NCBI GenBank assembly: GCA_963822705.1
Contig: CAWGIX010000008.1
Coordinates: forward strand, 1-64,000
DNA from: CAVRQM01 sp963822705
GTDB taxonomy: Bacteria; Pseudomonadota; Alphaproteobacteria; Acetobacterales; Acetobacteraceae
Direction: 5' to 3'
Length of the DNA: 64,000 nucleotides
Below, piece after piece: positions 26,136-35,203 of the stretch. Below the pieces are notes generated by a model. That model was given only the letters and a program-made list of their open reading frames with translations, was not told the DNA's origin and ran no database searches. Position numbers and translations under genes: made by a program. How positions within the stretch are numbered: position 1 is the stretch's first letter; every line of letters starts with the position of its first letter.

Positions 26136-27092
26136 CTAGGATCCGATCTCGTGTTGTCCGCAGCCGGCGCTTGTGCGCCGCCAGCGCCATCAGCCGGCGG
26201 TCGCGCCACGCCTGCCGTTCCTGCAAGCTTGTCTTCCGGCAGAACTTTGCGCCGCTCCCGCTCGATGGTTTCCAGCACCGGCCCCGCCCAATCGACCCGC
26301 CGTTGCATGCGCGGGAAACAGCCGTTCGTAGATCTGACTGGTAGCGCTGCACGTAATCGCGCACGCCGCCGGGCGCGTTGAGGTCGATGGTCTCGAACGG
26401 CCCCATGAACGACCAGCGCAGCGCCAGGCCGTCGCGAATGCCGATATCGACGTCCTCGATCGCTGGCATAGCCATCGGCCACCAGCCGGAACGCCTCCTC
26501 CAGCAGCGCGCCCTGCAGGCGGTTCATGACGAAGCCGTCCAGCTCGCGCTGCATCACGATCGGCGCATGACCGGCGCCGCGCAGCAACGCGGCGGTGCGC
26601 GTCACCACGGCCGTGATCGGTCCAGGGCGCCGGCACGACCTCGGCGGCCGGAATGAGATAGGGCGGGTTGATCGGATGCACGACCAGGCAGCGCGCCCGG
26701 CCCGCCAGCGTTTTCGGTGAAGAGCGACGGCAGGATCGCGGAGGTCGAACTCGCGAGCACCGCGGTCGCCGGCGCTGTCGCGTCCAGGCGCGCGAAGATC
26801 GAGCGTTTTACGGCAACGTCTTCCGGCGTGCTTTCCTGCACATGCACGGCGCCTGCCAACGTCTGTTCCAGGGTGTCGCCGATGCTGATGCGCGCGCGCA
26901 CCGCCGCCGGACTCGCGCCGTCCAGCAGATCGTTCGCGTCCAGATCGGGCAGCAGCCGGTCGATATAGGCGAGCGCCTCGGCAGGCGCGCGGACGTCGCT
27001 GCGTCCCACAGCGCCACCGCATGGCCGGCGCGGGCAAAACTGATCGCCCAGGCGCGTCCGACCAGCCCGACGCCGACAATCGCCACGTTCAT
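26136..27092 (-). pseudogene. 3-hydroxyacyl-CoA dehydrogenase family protein (carnitine/L-gulonate dehydrogenase type), frameshifted
   Basis: The Rossmann start MNVAIVGVGLVGRAWAISFA is followed, across several frames, by AVHVQESTPEDVAVKRSIFA, LASSTSAILPSLFTENA, VHPINPPYLIPAAEVVPAPW, VMQRELDGFVMNRLQGALLE and WSFMGPFETIDLNAPGGVRD. This is the order of lambda-crystallin/L-gulonate 3-dehydrogenase and L-carnitine dehydrogenase, about 315 residues. It oxidises a 3-hydroxy acid to the beta-keto acid with NAD. At least five shifts are needed to read through. The neighbouring BKACE gene makes a two-step 3-hydroxy acid degradation route likely; carnitine is one candidate substrate. Confidence 0.8.
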
Positions 27093-27123
27093 GCAGTATC
27101 GCCTCGCTAAATATCCGCTGTTT

Positions 27124-28092
27124 CTAATGCATTCGGGGCGCGCGCAAAAAGCTGGCCCGGTCGGCGCTTTTTACCCGCACCACGACCTCCGAGTCGTCTC
27201 GTTGCAGCCGCAGTTTTACCGGTGTGCCGGCGACCCCGCTGCTCCACAGCCGGCGCCAAAGCACGCCCAGATCGGTCACCTCCTCGTCGCCGAACCCCAC
27301 CACCCGATCGCCCGGACGCACCCCGGCGCGCTCGGCGGGGCCATTGTCGGCCAGACCGCCGACCACCAGTCCGCCTTCGTTCTCCATCACGAACAGCCCA
27401 AGCCAGGGACGGGGCGGGGCATCGACCTTGCCCAGCGTCATCAAATCCTCCAGCACCGGCCGAAGAATCGAGACCGGCACGATCATGTTCATGTCGTGCC
27501 GGCGCTTGCCGTCGCCCTGCTGCAAAATCAGGCTGCCGGTCCCCAACAACTTGCCGTCCGGCCCGATCAGCGCCGCGCCGCTCCAGAACGGGTGCGCCGG
27601 AGCGGTAAAGATCGCTTCGTCGAGCAGATACTCCCAATATCCGGCAAATTCCTGCCGGCCCACCACCCGTGTCTCGATGGCATGCGACCGCCCGCCGGCG
27701 GCGGCCAGTATGCCGCTGGCACCCACCGGCAGCGCGTCGCTGTCACCGAGGTCCAGCGCCGGCAGGTCCAAACGTCCGAGCGCCTGCACCAGGCCGAAAC
27801 CGGTGGCCTGGTCGTAGGCCAGCGCATGGCCCGGAACCGCGCGGCCTTCGCCGTCGATCAACCAAACCGTCTCGGCCTCTGTGATCAGATAACCGATCGT
27901 CAGCACCAGGCCCGGGCGGATTACCACGCCGCTGCCGCTGCGCTCGGTGCCGAGTGCACCGGCGGTAAAGGCATCAGCCGGCACATTGGCGCGCAGCCCC
28001 ACTACGGCACGCAGCGCCTGCTCCAGGTCGAAGGAGTAGTCGCCCGGGCTGGGCTGGAGGTTCTTTGGGATCGACCACTCTGGTTCTGTCAT
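27124..28092 (-). CDS. Trypsin-like (S1C/DegP) fold protein with PDZ domain, catalytic His and Asp missing
   Basis: 322 residues, no signal peptide. The chymotrypsin-like fold is visible in SGSGVVIRPGLVLTIGYLIT, where the DegP-type His is Tyr68; in YDQATGFGLVQAL, where the Asp of the DLA motif is Gly98; and in HPFWSGAALIGPDGKLLG, where the Ser is kept (S171). A PDZ domain follows (about 225-315: LGLFVMENEGGLVVGGLADN, GVRPGDRVVGFGDEEV). With two triad residues gone it should not cleave peptides and may bind C-termini instead. It lies 31 bp upstream of the dehydrogenase gene on the same strand and is probably cotranscribed. The ATG at 28092 is favoured over the TTG at 28098. Confidence 0.82.
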   Translation of the reverse strand: MTEPEWSIPKNLQPSPGDYSFDLEQALRAVVGLRANVPADAFTAGALGTERSGSGVVIRPGLVLTIGYLITEAETVWLIDGEGRAVPGHALAYDQATGFGLVQALGRLDLPALDLGDSDALPVGASGILAAAGGRSHAIETRVVGRQEFAGYWEYLLDEAIFTAPAHPFWSGAALIGPDGKLLGTGSLILQQGDGKRRHDMNMIVPVSILRPVLEDLMTLGKVDAPPRPWLGLFVMENEGGLVVGGLADNGPAERAGVRPGDRVVGFGDEEVTDLGVLWRRLWSSGVAGTPVKLRLQRDDSEVVVRVKSADRASFLRAPRMH

Positions 28093-28242
28093 GGGCAAAC
28101 TATCTGCTGCTTGGGCGCCCGTTGCCGGGCCTCACGCCTATATTCGCATCGGCAAGCGCCGGGGCAACCCTTCTCTGGACGCTGCCGCAACGCCCGACTA
28201 AGCAGCCCGCCGACCCCTGCCGCTAGGAAGGACAGCGCACCG

Positions 28243-30526
28243 GTGAACCTGCTGAGCCGGGTCGTCCTGATCGTGCTGGTGGCGCTGCTGCCGGCGCTGG
28301 CGGCCGAAATCTACAACCAGCACACGATGCGCAGGGCCGCGGCGGCCGACGTGCGCGACGATGCGCTGCGCGAGGCCCGGGCGGTCGCCACCGAACTCGG
28401 CCGTATCCTCGATGGCACGCGCAATGCCATGGTGGTGCTGGCTGCCATGCCCGTGATCAGGGACGGGGACCCGGCCGGCTGCAGCGACGTGCTCGGTTCG
28501 CTGCGTCAGCGGTTCGCATTCATCAGCGTCCTGGCGCTGGTGAGCCAGGATGACCGGCTGATTTGCACCACGGTGCCGAACGCGGTGCCGCACGGGCCGG
28601 TCGGGGATTGGCCGGCCGTGCGGGCGGCGCGCGAGCAGGGACATTTCGCGGTCGCCGGCTATCTCTCCGGCAGCTGGACGCCGACGCCGCTGCTGGCGAC
28701 CGGTCTGCCGGTCGAACTCGGCGGCTCAGCCTGGCGCGGTGCTGATAGGCAGCATCGGCCTCGACCGCATCGCCCGGCAACTGCGCAGCATCGCGGAACA
28801 GGACGAAGCGATGATCACCGTGCTCGATCGCCACGGCACGGTGCTGGTGAGCGTGCCCGATGGTCCGGCGCCTGGAACCAGGCCGCCGACCGCCCAAGCG
28901 GCGGCAGTCTTGGCTCAGACGCATCCTGTGGTGCTCGATCTGCCCGGGCCGGGCAACGCCCCGCCTGCGTTGGGTGTGGTTCCGACAGGCGATTTCGTGG
29001 TTGCCGCCCGGCCGAACGAGCTGGCGGCGGCCGCAATCCAGATGCGCGGGGCAAGGCTCAGCTATCTGACGTTCGCGGCCGGCCTGTTGGCTGCCCTGGG
29101 CTTGTCCATCCTGCTCGCGCGCCAAGCCATCGGCGCGCCGGTCGCGCGCATCCTGCGCACCATCGCGCTGTGGCGCCTGGGCGCCGAGCAGCCCCGGGTT
29201 CCGAACACCGACCGGCGCTCCGAACTGGGCCGCATAGGCGGCGCGCTCAACGACCTGCTGACCGCCTTTGAACGGACCGAAGCCGAGCTGCGCGCCAGCA
29301 AAGCAGAGCTGGAGCGGCGCGTGGAGGCGCGTACGCGCGAGCTCGAGGCCGAGGTGCGCGAGCGCGAGGCCACCCAGGCACTGTTGCAGCAGTCGCAAAA
29401 AATGGAGGTGATCGGGCAGCTGACCGGAGGCGTGGCGCACGATTTCAACAATTTGCTGACCGCCATCATCGGCAATCTGGAACTGGCGGCGTTGCGCAGC
29501 CGGGATCGCCCGGAACTTTTGCGGCTGCTGGACGGGGCCATGCGCGCCGCCGACCGTGGAGCCGCGCTGACCCAGCGCATGCTGGCCTTCGGGCGTCGGC
29601 AATTCTTGCGGTTCCAGACGGTGGATCTGGGCGTGTTGCTGACCGGCATGGAGGATTTGCTGGCCCGCACCATCGGTCCCACCTTGTCGGTGTCCGTCAG
29701 TGTCGAGCCAAAACTGTGGCCCGCCCGTGCCGATCCCAACCAGCTCGAACTCGTGGTCCTGAACCTGGCCATCAACGCTCGCGACGCGATGCCAGGCGGC
29801 GGCCAACTCGTCATTGCCGCGGCCAGAGACCGGGTGGTCGACGCCGCCCAGCACCCGGCCGGACTGGCCGAAGGCGATTATGTGCGGCTCAGCCTGCAGG
29901 ACAGCGGCGTCGGCATGGACGAAGCCACTTTGAGGCGCGTGCTGGAGCCGTTTTTCACCACCAAGCCGGCCGGCAAGGGATCTGGCCTCGGACTGTCCAT
30001 GGCGCACGGCGTGGCGGCCCAATCCGGCGGCGGGCTCGCGATAAGGAGCGCGGTGGGGCAGGGCACGGTGGTGACGGTCTGGCTGCCGCGAGCGGACGGG
30101 GAGCCGCTGAAGGCGCCAACCAAGGCAGCGCCGGCCGCGGCCGTGCCCGCCGTCCCGGCCGCGCGGCCGGGACGATACATCCTGCTCGTGGACGACGACG
30201 CGGAGGTGGCCGAGGTCGCTCAGCAGTGCTTGACGGACGAGGGTTTCGAGGTCGCCCGGTGCGCCAGCGGCGCGGCGGCGCTGGCGCTGATCGACTCGGG
30301 CGCGCCGATCGACTTGCTCATTGCCGATCTGGCGATGCCGGGCATGAACGGCGTGCAGCTGGCGGCCCTCGCGCGCCGCCGCAGGCCCGACCTGCCCATC
30401 CTGCTGGCAACCGGATTTTCCGAGCCGGCCGATATCGAATACAAGGTGCTCGAAAAGCCGTTCAAGGCGGCCCAGCTGCTGGCCGCCGTGACCGAGCTGT
30501 TGCAGCAGGCTACCGCAGTGCCGTGA
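28243..30526 (+). CDS. Hybrid sensor histidine kinase/response regulator, one frameshift
   Basis: About 761 codons from a GTG preceded by AGGAAGGA. The N-terminal membrane helix (VVLIVLVALLPALAAEI) and a second near residue 275 bound a periplasmic sensor of Cache type. A HAMP-like segment and a coiled coil (ELRASKAELERRVEARTREL) lead to the kinase: GGVAHDFNNLLTAIIGN with the phospho-His near 398, N-box NLAINARDAMP, then DSGVGM, FFTTK and GSGLGLSM. A receiver domain ends the protein (LVDDDAEV, phosphoacceptor Asp in LIADLAMPGM, near 694). One extra base near 28735 interrupts the sensor. It overlaps the caspase-like gene tail to tail by 17 bp. Confidence 0.88.
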
Positions 30527-32000
30527 CCTGGAAAGCCGGGACGGCGCTGAGGCCGCCGCCGTATTTCGACCAGAACTCGTAGGCCCAGCCGGTGCCGCCC
30601 GAGACCAGCGCGAAATTCTGCCACAGCACCGCCCCGGTCGCGGCATCAAAACCGAGTTCGACGCGGCCGGCATAAGGGTGGGCCAGGTTGCGCTCATCCC
30701 ACCGGACCCGGAGTGCCTGCCGCGGACGGCCGGCAATGGTAAAGGTGGCGGGGCCTTCGTTGGTCAGCGTGAAGCGCCAAGTCTCGCTGGTGACCTGAAA
30801 GTTGTAGCCCTCCACGTCGGCGCTCAGGTCGAAACTCTCGCTGGAGCCCACGCGCGCGGCCAGCACATGCTGCAAGGCCGTGGCTGCGCGCCCGGCGCCC
30901 GGCCAGTTCGCGAGCCAGACGCCCCGCAGCAGCGATTCCCGCACGCCGCCGACCGATAGCAGGCAGGTTTCCGGGGCTCCCGCCTCCGCGCCGAGATATG
31001 CGACGTCGAGCGTGCCGTTGCGGATCGCGGTCGTGCCGGGCGGCGGACAGGCGGGCGGCACCGTTGCGGCGGAACCCGCGACGGCGGGCGGCGGCGGCGC
31101 CGGGGTAGCGCGCATGGTATGCGGCGGCATCAGGGCGGCAGTTGCCTCGGCGGGCGGGGGTGGTGGAGGCGGCGAACCCGCGACCGGCGGGCCGGCGAGG
31201 AAAACATCCTGGTCCAGCGGCGACAGCGCCAGCCAGGGCTCTTGCGCCTGCTTGGTCTGCCGCTCGACCTGCAAGCCTACGCGGTTGAACGCGCGCACCA
31301 CGTCCAGCCCTGGAGTCAGCAGGGATTGGGCGAGGGCGGCGGTGTAGGGGCTGTCCTTCGCGCCGGCCGCGCCATCGAAGGCCACGCTGCCGGGCTGGGT
31401 GGCGAACGAAATGATGCTGCGGGGCGGGGCGTGCATTTCGGCAAGACCGACTCCCACGCCAGGGCCGGCGACCGAGGGTTGCGCGAGCTGCAATCCGCGT
31501 GCGCCCCCTTCCATCATCGCGGCAAACGGGTCGTCGCGGCACGCGTCCAGCACCAGCAGGTTCAGGCCGGTGCCGGCCTCGGCCATCTGCTGGAGCACCA
31601 CGCCGGCATCGACCATCTGGGCCGGCACGTCGGCGGCGGTCTGCGGGTCGGCGCCGACCGGCACCAAAAAGTTTTCGCCACTCATCTGCAGCCCGTGGCC
31701 GGAATAGTAGAACATCGCCACCGCGCCCGGCGTGATGCTCTCGCGAAAACGCCGAACCGCCGATGCAAAAGCCGGCTTGTCCAGATCGATCTGTGCGCCG
31801 CCTCCCACCAGGACGAAACCCAGCTTGCGCAAGGTTGCGGCCATCAGTTTCGCGTCGTTGGCGGGATTGGCCAGTGCGGGCACATGCCGATAGCCGCCGT
31901 TGCCGACAACCAGCGCGACCCGCTGCGGCACCTGGGCTCCGGCTGCTCCGGACACCAGCAGCATGGCGGCGAGGAGCATGGTTTTGACGGAGCGCATCAT
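30510..32000 (-). CDS. Caspase family (peptidase C14-like) secreted protein
   Basis: 496 residues. A signal peptide (TMLLAAMLLVSGAAGA) precedes the caspase-hemoglobinase domain: RVALVVGNGGYRHVPALANP, AMFYYSGHGLQMSGENFLVP with His102, and NLLVLDACRDDPFA with Cys154, so the catalytic dyad is intact. A Pro-rich linker (about 280-330) joins a C-terminal beta-rich domain of about 150 residues that I do not recognise. Bacterial orthocaspases cleave after basic residues, and their roles are mostly unknown. The start ATG at 32000 has GGAGG 8 bases upstream. The gene converges on the hybrid kinase. Confidence 0.88.
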   Translation of the reverse strand: MMRSVKTMLLAAMLLVSGAAGAQVPQRVALVVGNGGYRHVPALANPANDAKLMAATLRKLGFVLVGGGAQIDLDKPAFASAVRRFRESITPGAVAMFYYSGHGLQMSGENFLVPVGADPQTAADVPAQMVDAGVVLQQMAEAGTGLNLLVLDACRDDPFAAMMEGGARGLQLAQPSVAGPGVGVGLAEMHAPPRSIISFATQPGSVAFDGAAGAKDSPYTAALAQSLLTPGLDVVRAFNRVGLQVERQTKQAQEPWLALSPLDQDVFLAGPPVAGSPPPPPPPAEATAALMPPHTMRATPAPPPPAVAGSAATVPPACPPPGTTAIRNGTLDVAYLGAEAGAPETCLLSVGGVRESLLRGVWLANWPGAGRAATALQHVLAARVGSSESFDLSADVEGYNFQVTSETWRFTLTNEGPATFTIAGRPRQALRVRWDERNLAHPYAGRVELGFDAATGAVLWQNFALVSGGTGWAYEFWSKYGGGLSAVPAFQVTALR

Positions 32001-32071
32001 GGAGTGGCCTCCGGAATCGCCGCGGATCGGGCTACCTTGGCACACGGTTTTGGCGGGCATAGCGACCCCGG

Positions 32072-32443
32072 TCACACCAGAGACGTGGGCGAGGCTCCGG
32101 ACGGCAGCAGTTCGCCCCGGGGCGACAGTCGGTCGATCAGGCCGGGCAGGTGCTCGGCCAGCTCGGTGAGCAGAGTTTCAGGCGGCATCCCCTCACGGCT
32201 CGCCGCCGCCTCGACCTCCTCCTCGCCGAGCGCGTCGCCCAACTGGTCCGGCGTGATCGGCAGGTTGGTGCCGGGGCTCAGCCAGGACTGAACCTGTCCA
32301 CCCAGCCCCGCCTGCTGCAGCCGCCGCAGAACCTCGTCCAGATCCATCCCGACGAGCAGCCCTTCGAGCGCCTGCGCGAACTGCGGGCGGATCGGGCCCT
32401 CTTCGCCGGAGAGACCGGTCAGCAGGTCGTCGAAAATTCCCAT
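32072..32443 (-). CDS. YidB family protein (DUF937-like)
   Basis: 123 residues beginning MGIFDDLLTGLSGEEG, then LEGLLVGMDLDEVLRRLQQA, GLGGQVQSWLSPGTNLPITP, DQLGDALG and LLTELAEHLPGLIDRLSPRG. This is the YidB arrangement: an amphipathic N-terminus and the G-x-G-x2-V-x-SW motif followed by a P-T-x-L-P helix. The function is unknown and no signal peptide is seen. The larger frame that extends to 32776 is antisense to the next gene and is ignored. It lies upstream of the caspase-like gene on the same strand. Confidence 0.8.
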   Translation of the reverse strand: MGIFDDLLTGLSGEEGPIRPQFAQALEGLLVGMDLDEVLRRLQQAGLGGQVQSWLSPGTNLPITPDQLGDALGEEEVEAAASREGMPPETLLTELAEHLPGLIDRLSPRGELLPSGASPTSLV

Positions 32444-32524
32444 TGCAGTGCTCCCGCCTCGCGGCTCCGATCGAACCGGATAATGCCGCAAACGTTGATG
32501 GCCGACCAGTGAGGAGCGCCCGCA

Positions 32525-32773
32525 ATGAGCGGCAAGACGCAGCCCGGCAAACAGCCCGCCCCGCAGGAGCGACGACCGCAGGAGGAGCGGCTGGACGAGA
32601 CGATCGACGACAGTTTCCCAGCCAGCGACCCGCCCTCGTTCACGCCCGGCAGCGCCACCGGCGATCCGCACGAGCACGAAGGCAAGGGACTTCCTGACAG
32701 CGGCCGCCACGCCAGCGAGACCGCCTCGGCGCGACAGGAGCAGGTCCGTCCGCCCGAGAAGAAGCCGAGTTAG
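32525..32773 (+). CDS. Small hydrophilic protein with conserved DETIDDSFPASDPPS motif
   Basis: 82 residues, highly charged and rich in Pro, Gln and Glu, probably disordered. The central motif LDETIDDSFPASDPPSFTPG recurs in many short alphaproteobacterial proteins of unknown function, often in stress-linked neighbourhoods; that statement is from memory, not a search. It is divergent from the yidB-like gene, with 81 bp between the starts, so the two may share a regulatory region. The ATG at 32525 follows a purine-rich GAGGAGCG stretch. Confidence 0.7.
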   Translation: MSGKTQPGKQPAPQERRPQEERLDETIDDSFPASDPPSFTPGSATGDPHEHEGKGLPDSGRHASETASARQEQVRPPEKKPS

Positions 32774-32830
32774 CACTTATATATATATCGAATACGAAAC
32801 AATATAGGCGTGCCTCGGCAGGCTCAGGAA

Positions 32831-32873
32831 GGGGTGGGTTTTCGGATCGGCTCGGGGAGCCAAAAACCGCCCC
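32831..32873. terminator. Candidate bidirectional hairpin terminator
   Basis: GGGGTGGGTTTT (32831-32842) pairs imperfectly with AAAAACCGCCCC (32862-32873), and a perfect inner stem GGCTC-GGG-GAGCC (32849-32861) lies within. It sits between convergent genes: the small plus-strand gene ending at 32773 and the minus-strand dehydrogenase ending at 33010. There is no clean T-run, so its strength is uncertain. The rest of 32774-33009 holds an AT-rich patch (TATATATATATC, about 32780-32791) and no gene. Confidence 0.4.
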
Positions 32874-33009
32874 ACTTCCTCCACTCCGTGCCGGGGTAGG
32901 TCCACTTCGGTTTTCGCGTGCGCGCCTCGGTGCGGAGCGGACGCTTGCGCACCGGCTTTTCGGCAGGGCTGCCGCGTTGGTTTTACCTGCGCGGAGGCGG
33001 ATATTTCGT

Positions 33010-34134
33010 TCAGCGCTCGATACTCACCCACCCGCGCTCGCGCGACGATTGCAGCACGGCATCGACCACGCGCTGCACCTCCCACGCCTCGCGGAAATCG
33101 GCTCGGGTCGTCGCCTCGCCGGCCAAAGCGCGCAGAAAATCCCGTGCCTCGATCACCTTCAGGTCGTTGAACCCGAGCTGGTGTCCGGCAGCCCGGCAGA
33201 ACGCGCCATACGGCTCGTGCTCCGGCCCGGCCAGAATGGTGCGAAAACCGTCGCGGCCGCGCGGCCCGCCGGCCTGGTAGAAACGCAATTCGGAAAACCG
33301 CTCCTGCGTGAACGACAGCGAACCGAGACTGCCGACCACCTCCCACGCCAGCTGCATCTTTTGCCCCAGCGCCACCCAGCTCGCCTCGATCACGCCGCCG
33401 CAACCGCGGGAAAAGCGCGCGAGGAAGCGGGCCTGATCGTCCACTTCCACGGCGCGCGTGCCGCCACCCGGTAGCGGACGTTCGCGGTTCACCGTTTCGA
33501 CCTCGCCGCACACGGCGCTGATCGGGCCCAGCAGGAAGCGCGCCATGTTGATGATGTGACTGCCAAGATCGGCAATCGCGCCGGCACCCCCGGCAGGGTC
33601 GAGCCGCCAGACCCAGGGCGCCTGCGGATCGGCCATGTAGTCCTCAGCATGAATGCCGCGGAACGACACTATGTTGCCCAGCTCGCCGCCGGCAATCATG
33701 TCGCGCGCCAACGCGATGAGCGGGTTTTTTATGTAGTTGAAGCCGACCTGCGTGACGATGCCGGCGGCCTCCGCTGCCTGCATCATCTCCCATGCGTCTG
33801 TTGCGCTGGGTGCCAGCGGCTTTTCGCACCACACATGTTTGCCCGCGGCGATGGCGGCCAGGGCGACCGGCTTGTGCAGCGCGGTGGGCGTGGTGATGTC
33901 CACCACGTCCACGTCCGGGTCCGCAACGAGGGCGCGCCAATCGGCGGTGCTGCGGGCAAAACCCAGTTCGGCCGCCGCGGACGCGGCGGTGGCGGCATCG
34001 ATCTCGGCCAGAATTTCGAGCACGGGTGCGATCGGCAGCCGAAATATGGTGCCGACGCTGTGCAGCGCCCACGCGTGCGTGTGGCCCATGAAACCGGAGC
34101 CCACCAGTCCGAAGCGGATGGCGCGCGCCGTCAT
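33010..34134 (-). CDS. Gfo/Idh/MocA family oxidoreductase
   Basis: 374 residues. The nucleotide-binding start is RFGLVGSGFMGHTHAWAL, the catalytic lysine lies in HVWCEKPLAPSATDAWEM, and the C-terminal domain has GFNYIKNPLIALARDMI, RLDPAGGAGAIADLGSHIIN and VDDQARFLARF. It is a second inositol-locus dehydrogenase next to iolG, probably acting on a scyllo- or other inositol/inosose isomer (IolX/IolW-like roles). The ATG overlaps the iolG stop (ATGA), so the two are translationally coupled. It is the last gene of the minus-strand operon. Confidence 0.88.
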   Translation of the reverse strand: MTARAIRFGLVGSGFMGHTHAWALHSVGTIFRLPIAPVLEILAEIDAATAASAAAELGFARSTADWRALVADPDVDVVDITTPTALHKPVALAAIAAGKHVWCEKPLAPSATDAWEMMQAAEAAGIVTQVGFNYIKNPLIALARDMIAGGELGNIVSFRGIHAEDYMADPQAPWVWRLDPAGGAGAIADLGSHIINMARFLLGPISAVCGEVETVNRERPLPGGGTRAVEVDDQARFLARFSRGCGGVIEASWVALGQKMQLAWEVVGSLGSLSFTQERFSELRFYQAGGPRGRDGFRTILAGPEHEPYGAFCRAAGHQLGFNDLKVIEARDFLRALAGEATTRADFREAWEVQRVVDAVLQSSRERGWVSIER

Positions 34135-35129
34135 GGTTTCGCGATCCGCACCACGCGGCCGGTTTTGGCGCTCTCCAAAGCCGCGTCCGCGAGGCGCAGC
34201 GCCTCGAGGCCATCGGCGAAACTCGCCAGCGGCGTGGTGCGCTCGGTCAGGCTGGTGACGAAATGGTCGATTTCGGCGGCGTACGCATCCTGGTAGCGCT
34301 CGATGAAGAAATGCAGGATTGGGTCGCGCGCCTCGGTGGACGTGCTGCTCCACGATTCCACCGTGGTCGCGCGCCGATTGCCGGCCTGCAGCATGCCTTT
34401 TTCGCCAAACGCCTCGATGCGCTGGTCGTAACCGTAGGCGGAGCGGCGGCTGTTATTGATGTGTACCAGCGCGCCCGATGTCGCGCGCAACACCACCATG
34501 GCGGCGTCGATGTCGCCCGCCTGGCCGATCGCGGGATCGACCAGGTTGGCGCCCGTGGCGTGCACCTCGGCGATGTCGCCCGCCAGGTAGCGGGCCATGT
34601 CGAAATCGTGGATCGTCATGTCGCGGAACATGCCGCCGGATACGCCGATATACGCCAGCGGCGGCGGCCCCGGGTCGCGGCTGGTAATGACCACCTGTTC
34701 CAGCCTGCCGATCTCGCCCTTGCCGATGCGCTGGCGGAGGGCGCGGAATGACGGATCGAAACGGCGGTTGAAGCCGATCATCACCGTGGGGTGCAGCGGC
34801 GAAATCTCGCGCCAACACGATTCTGCGCGCGCGAGATCCAGGTCGATGGGCTTTTCGCACAGCACCGCCTTGCCGGCTTTCGCGGCGGCGGTGAGCAGCA
34901 TGACATGCGTGTCCGTGGACGAGGCGATCAGCACCGCCTCCACGTTCTTGTCCGCCAGCACCTGCTCGACGCTGGCATCCGCCCGCACGCCCAGTTCCTT
35001 TGCGGTTTCCTGAGCAGCGGCGGCGGCGATGTCGTAGACGCAAACAAGTTCGGCGCGCGGATGGCGGGCGAGGTTGCGGGCATGCATGCGGCCGATACGG
35101 CCGCAGCCGAGGACAGCGAATTTGACCAT
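34131..35129 (-). CDS. iolG: Inositol 2-dehydrogenase
   Basis: 332 residues. The NAD-binding motif is VLGCGRIGRMHARNLARHP, the catalytic Lys is in AVLCEKPIDLDLA, and IolG-typical stretches are MIGFNRRFDPSF, RDPGPPPLAYIGVSGGMFRD, MTIHDFDMARYL and YGYDQRIEAFG. It oxidises myo-inositol to 2-keto-myo-inositol (scyllo-inosose) with NAD, the first step of the pathway completed by IolE, D, B, C and A encoded divergently. It follows the binding-protein gene by 74 bp. Confidence 0.93.
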   Translation of the reverse strand: MVKFAVLGCGRIGRMHARNLARHPRAELVCVYDIAAAAAQETAKELGVRADASVEQVLADKNVEAVLIASSTDTHVMLLTAAAKAGKAVLCEKPIDLDLARAESCWREISPLHPTVMIGFNRRFDPSFRALRQRIGKGEIGRLEQVVITSRDPGPPPLAYIGVSGGMFRDMTIHDFDMARYLAGDIAEVHATGANLVDPAIGQAGDIDAAMVVLRATSGALVHINNSRRSAYGYDQRIEAFGEKGMLQAGNRRATTVESWSSTSTEARDPILHFFIERYQDAYAAEIDHFVTSLTERTTPLASFADGLEALRLADAALESAKTGRVVRIAKP

Positions 35130-35203
35130 GTCGGAATTCCGGTTGTCTGGCATGTGGCCGAGCCGGTCCGGGCTTTTGGGCTCCGGGCCGGCTCGGCAGA
35201 GGG

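Noticed and set aside
26668..28242. Long open frame on + running into the histidine kinase start
   Set aside because: The part before 28243 is antisense to the dehydrogenase and PDZ-protein genes and has no domain. Only the segment from the GTG at 28243 is the kinase.
28523..30736. 737-codon open frame on - opposite the histidine kinase
   Set aside because: The kinase motifs on + are unmistakable and the minus translation shows no fold.
32776..32812. AT-rich patch with TATATATATA as replication origin or strong promoter
   Set aside because: It is only about 35 bp, without DnaA boxes, iterons or a gene in promoter position downstream on either strand.
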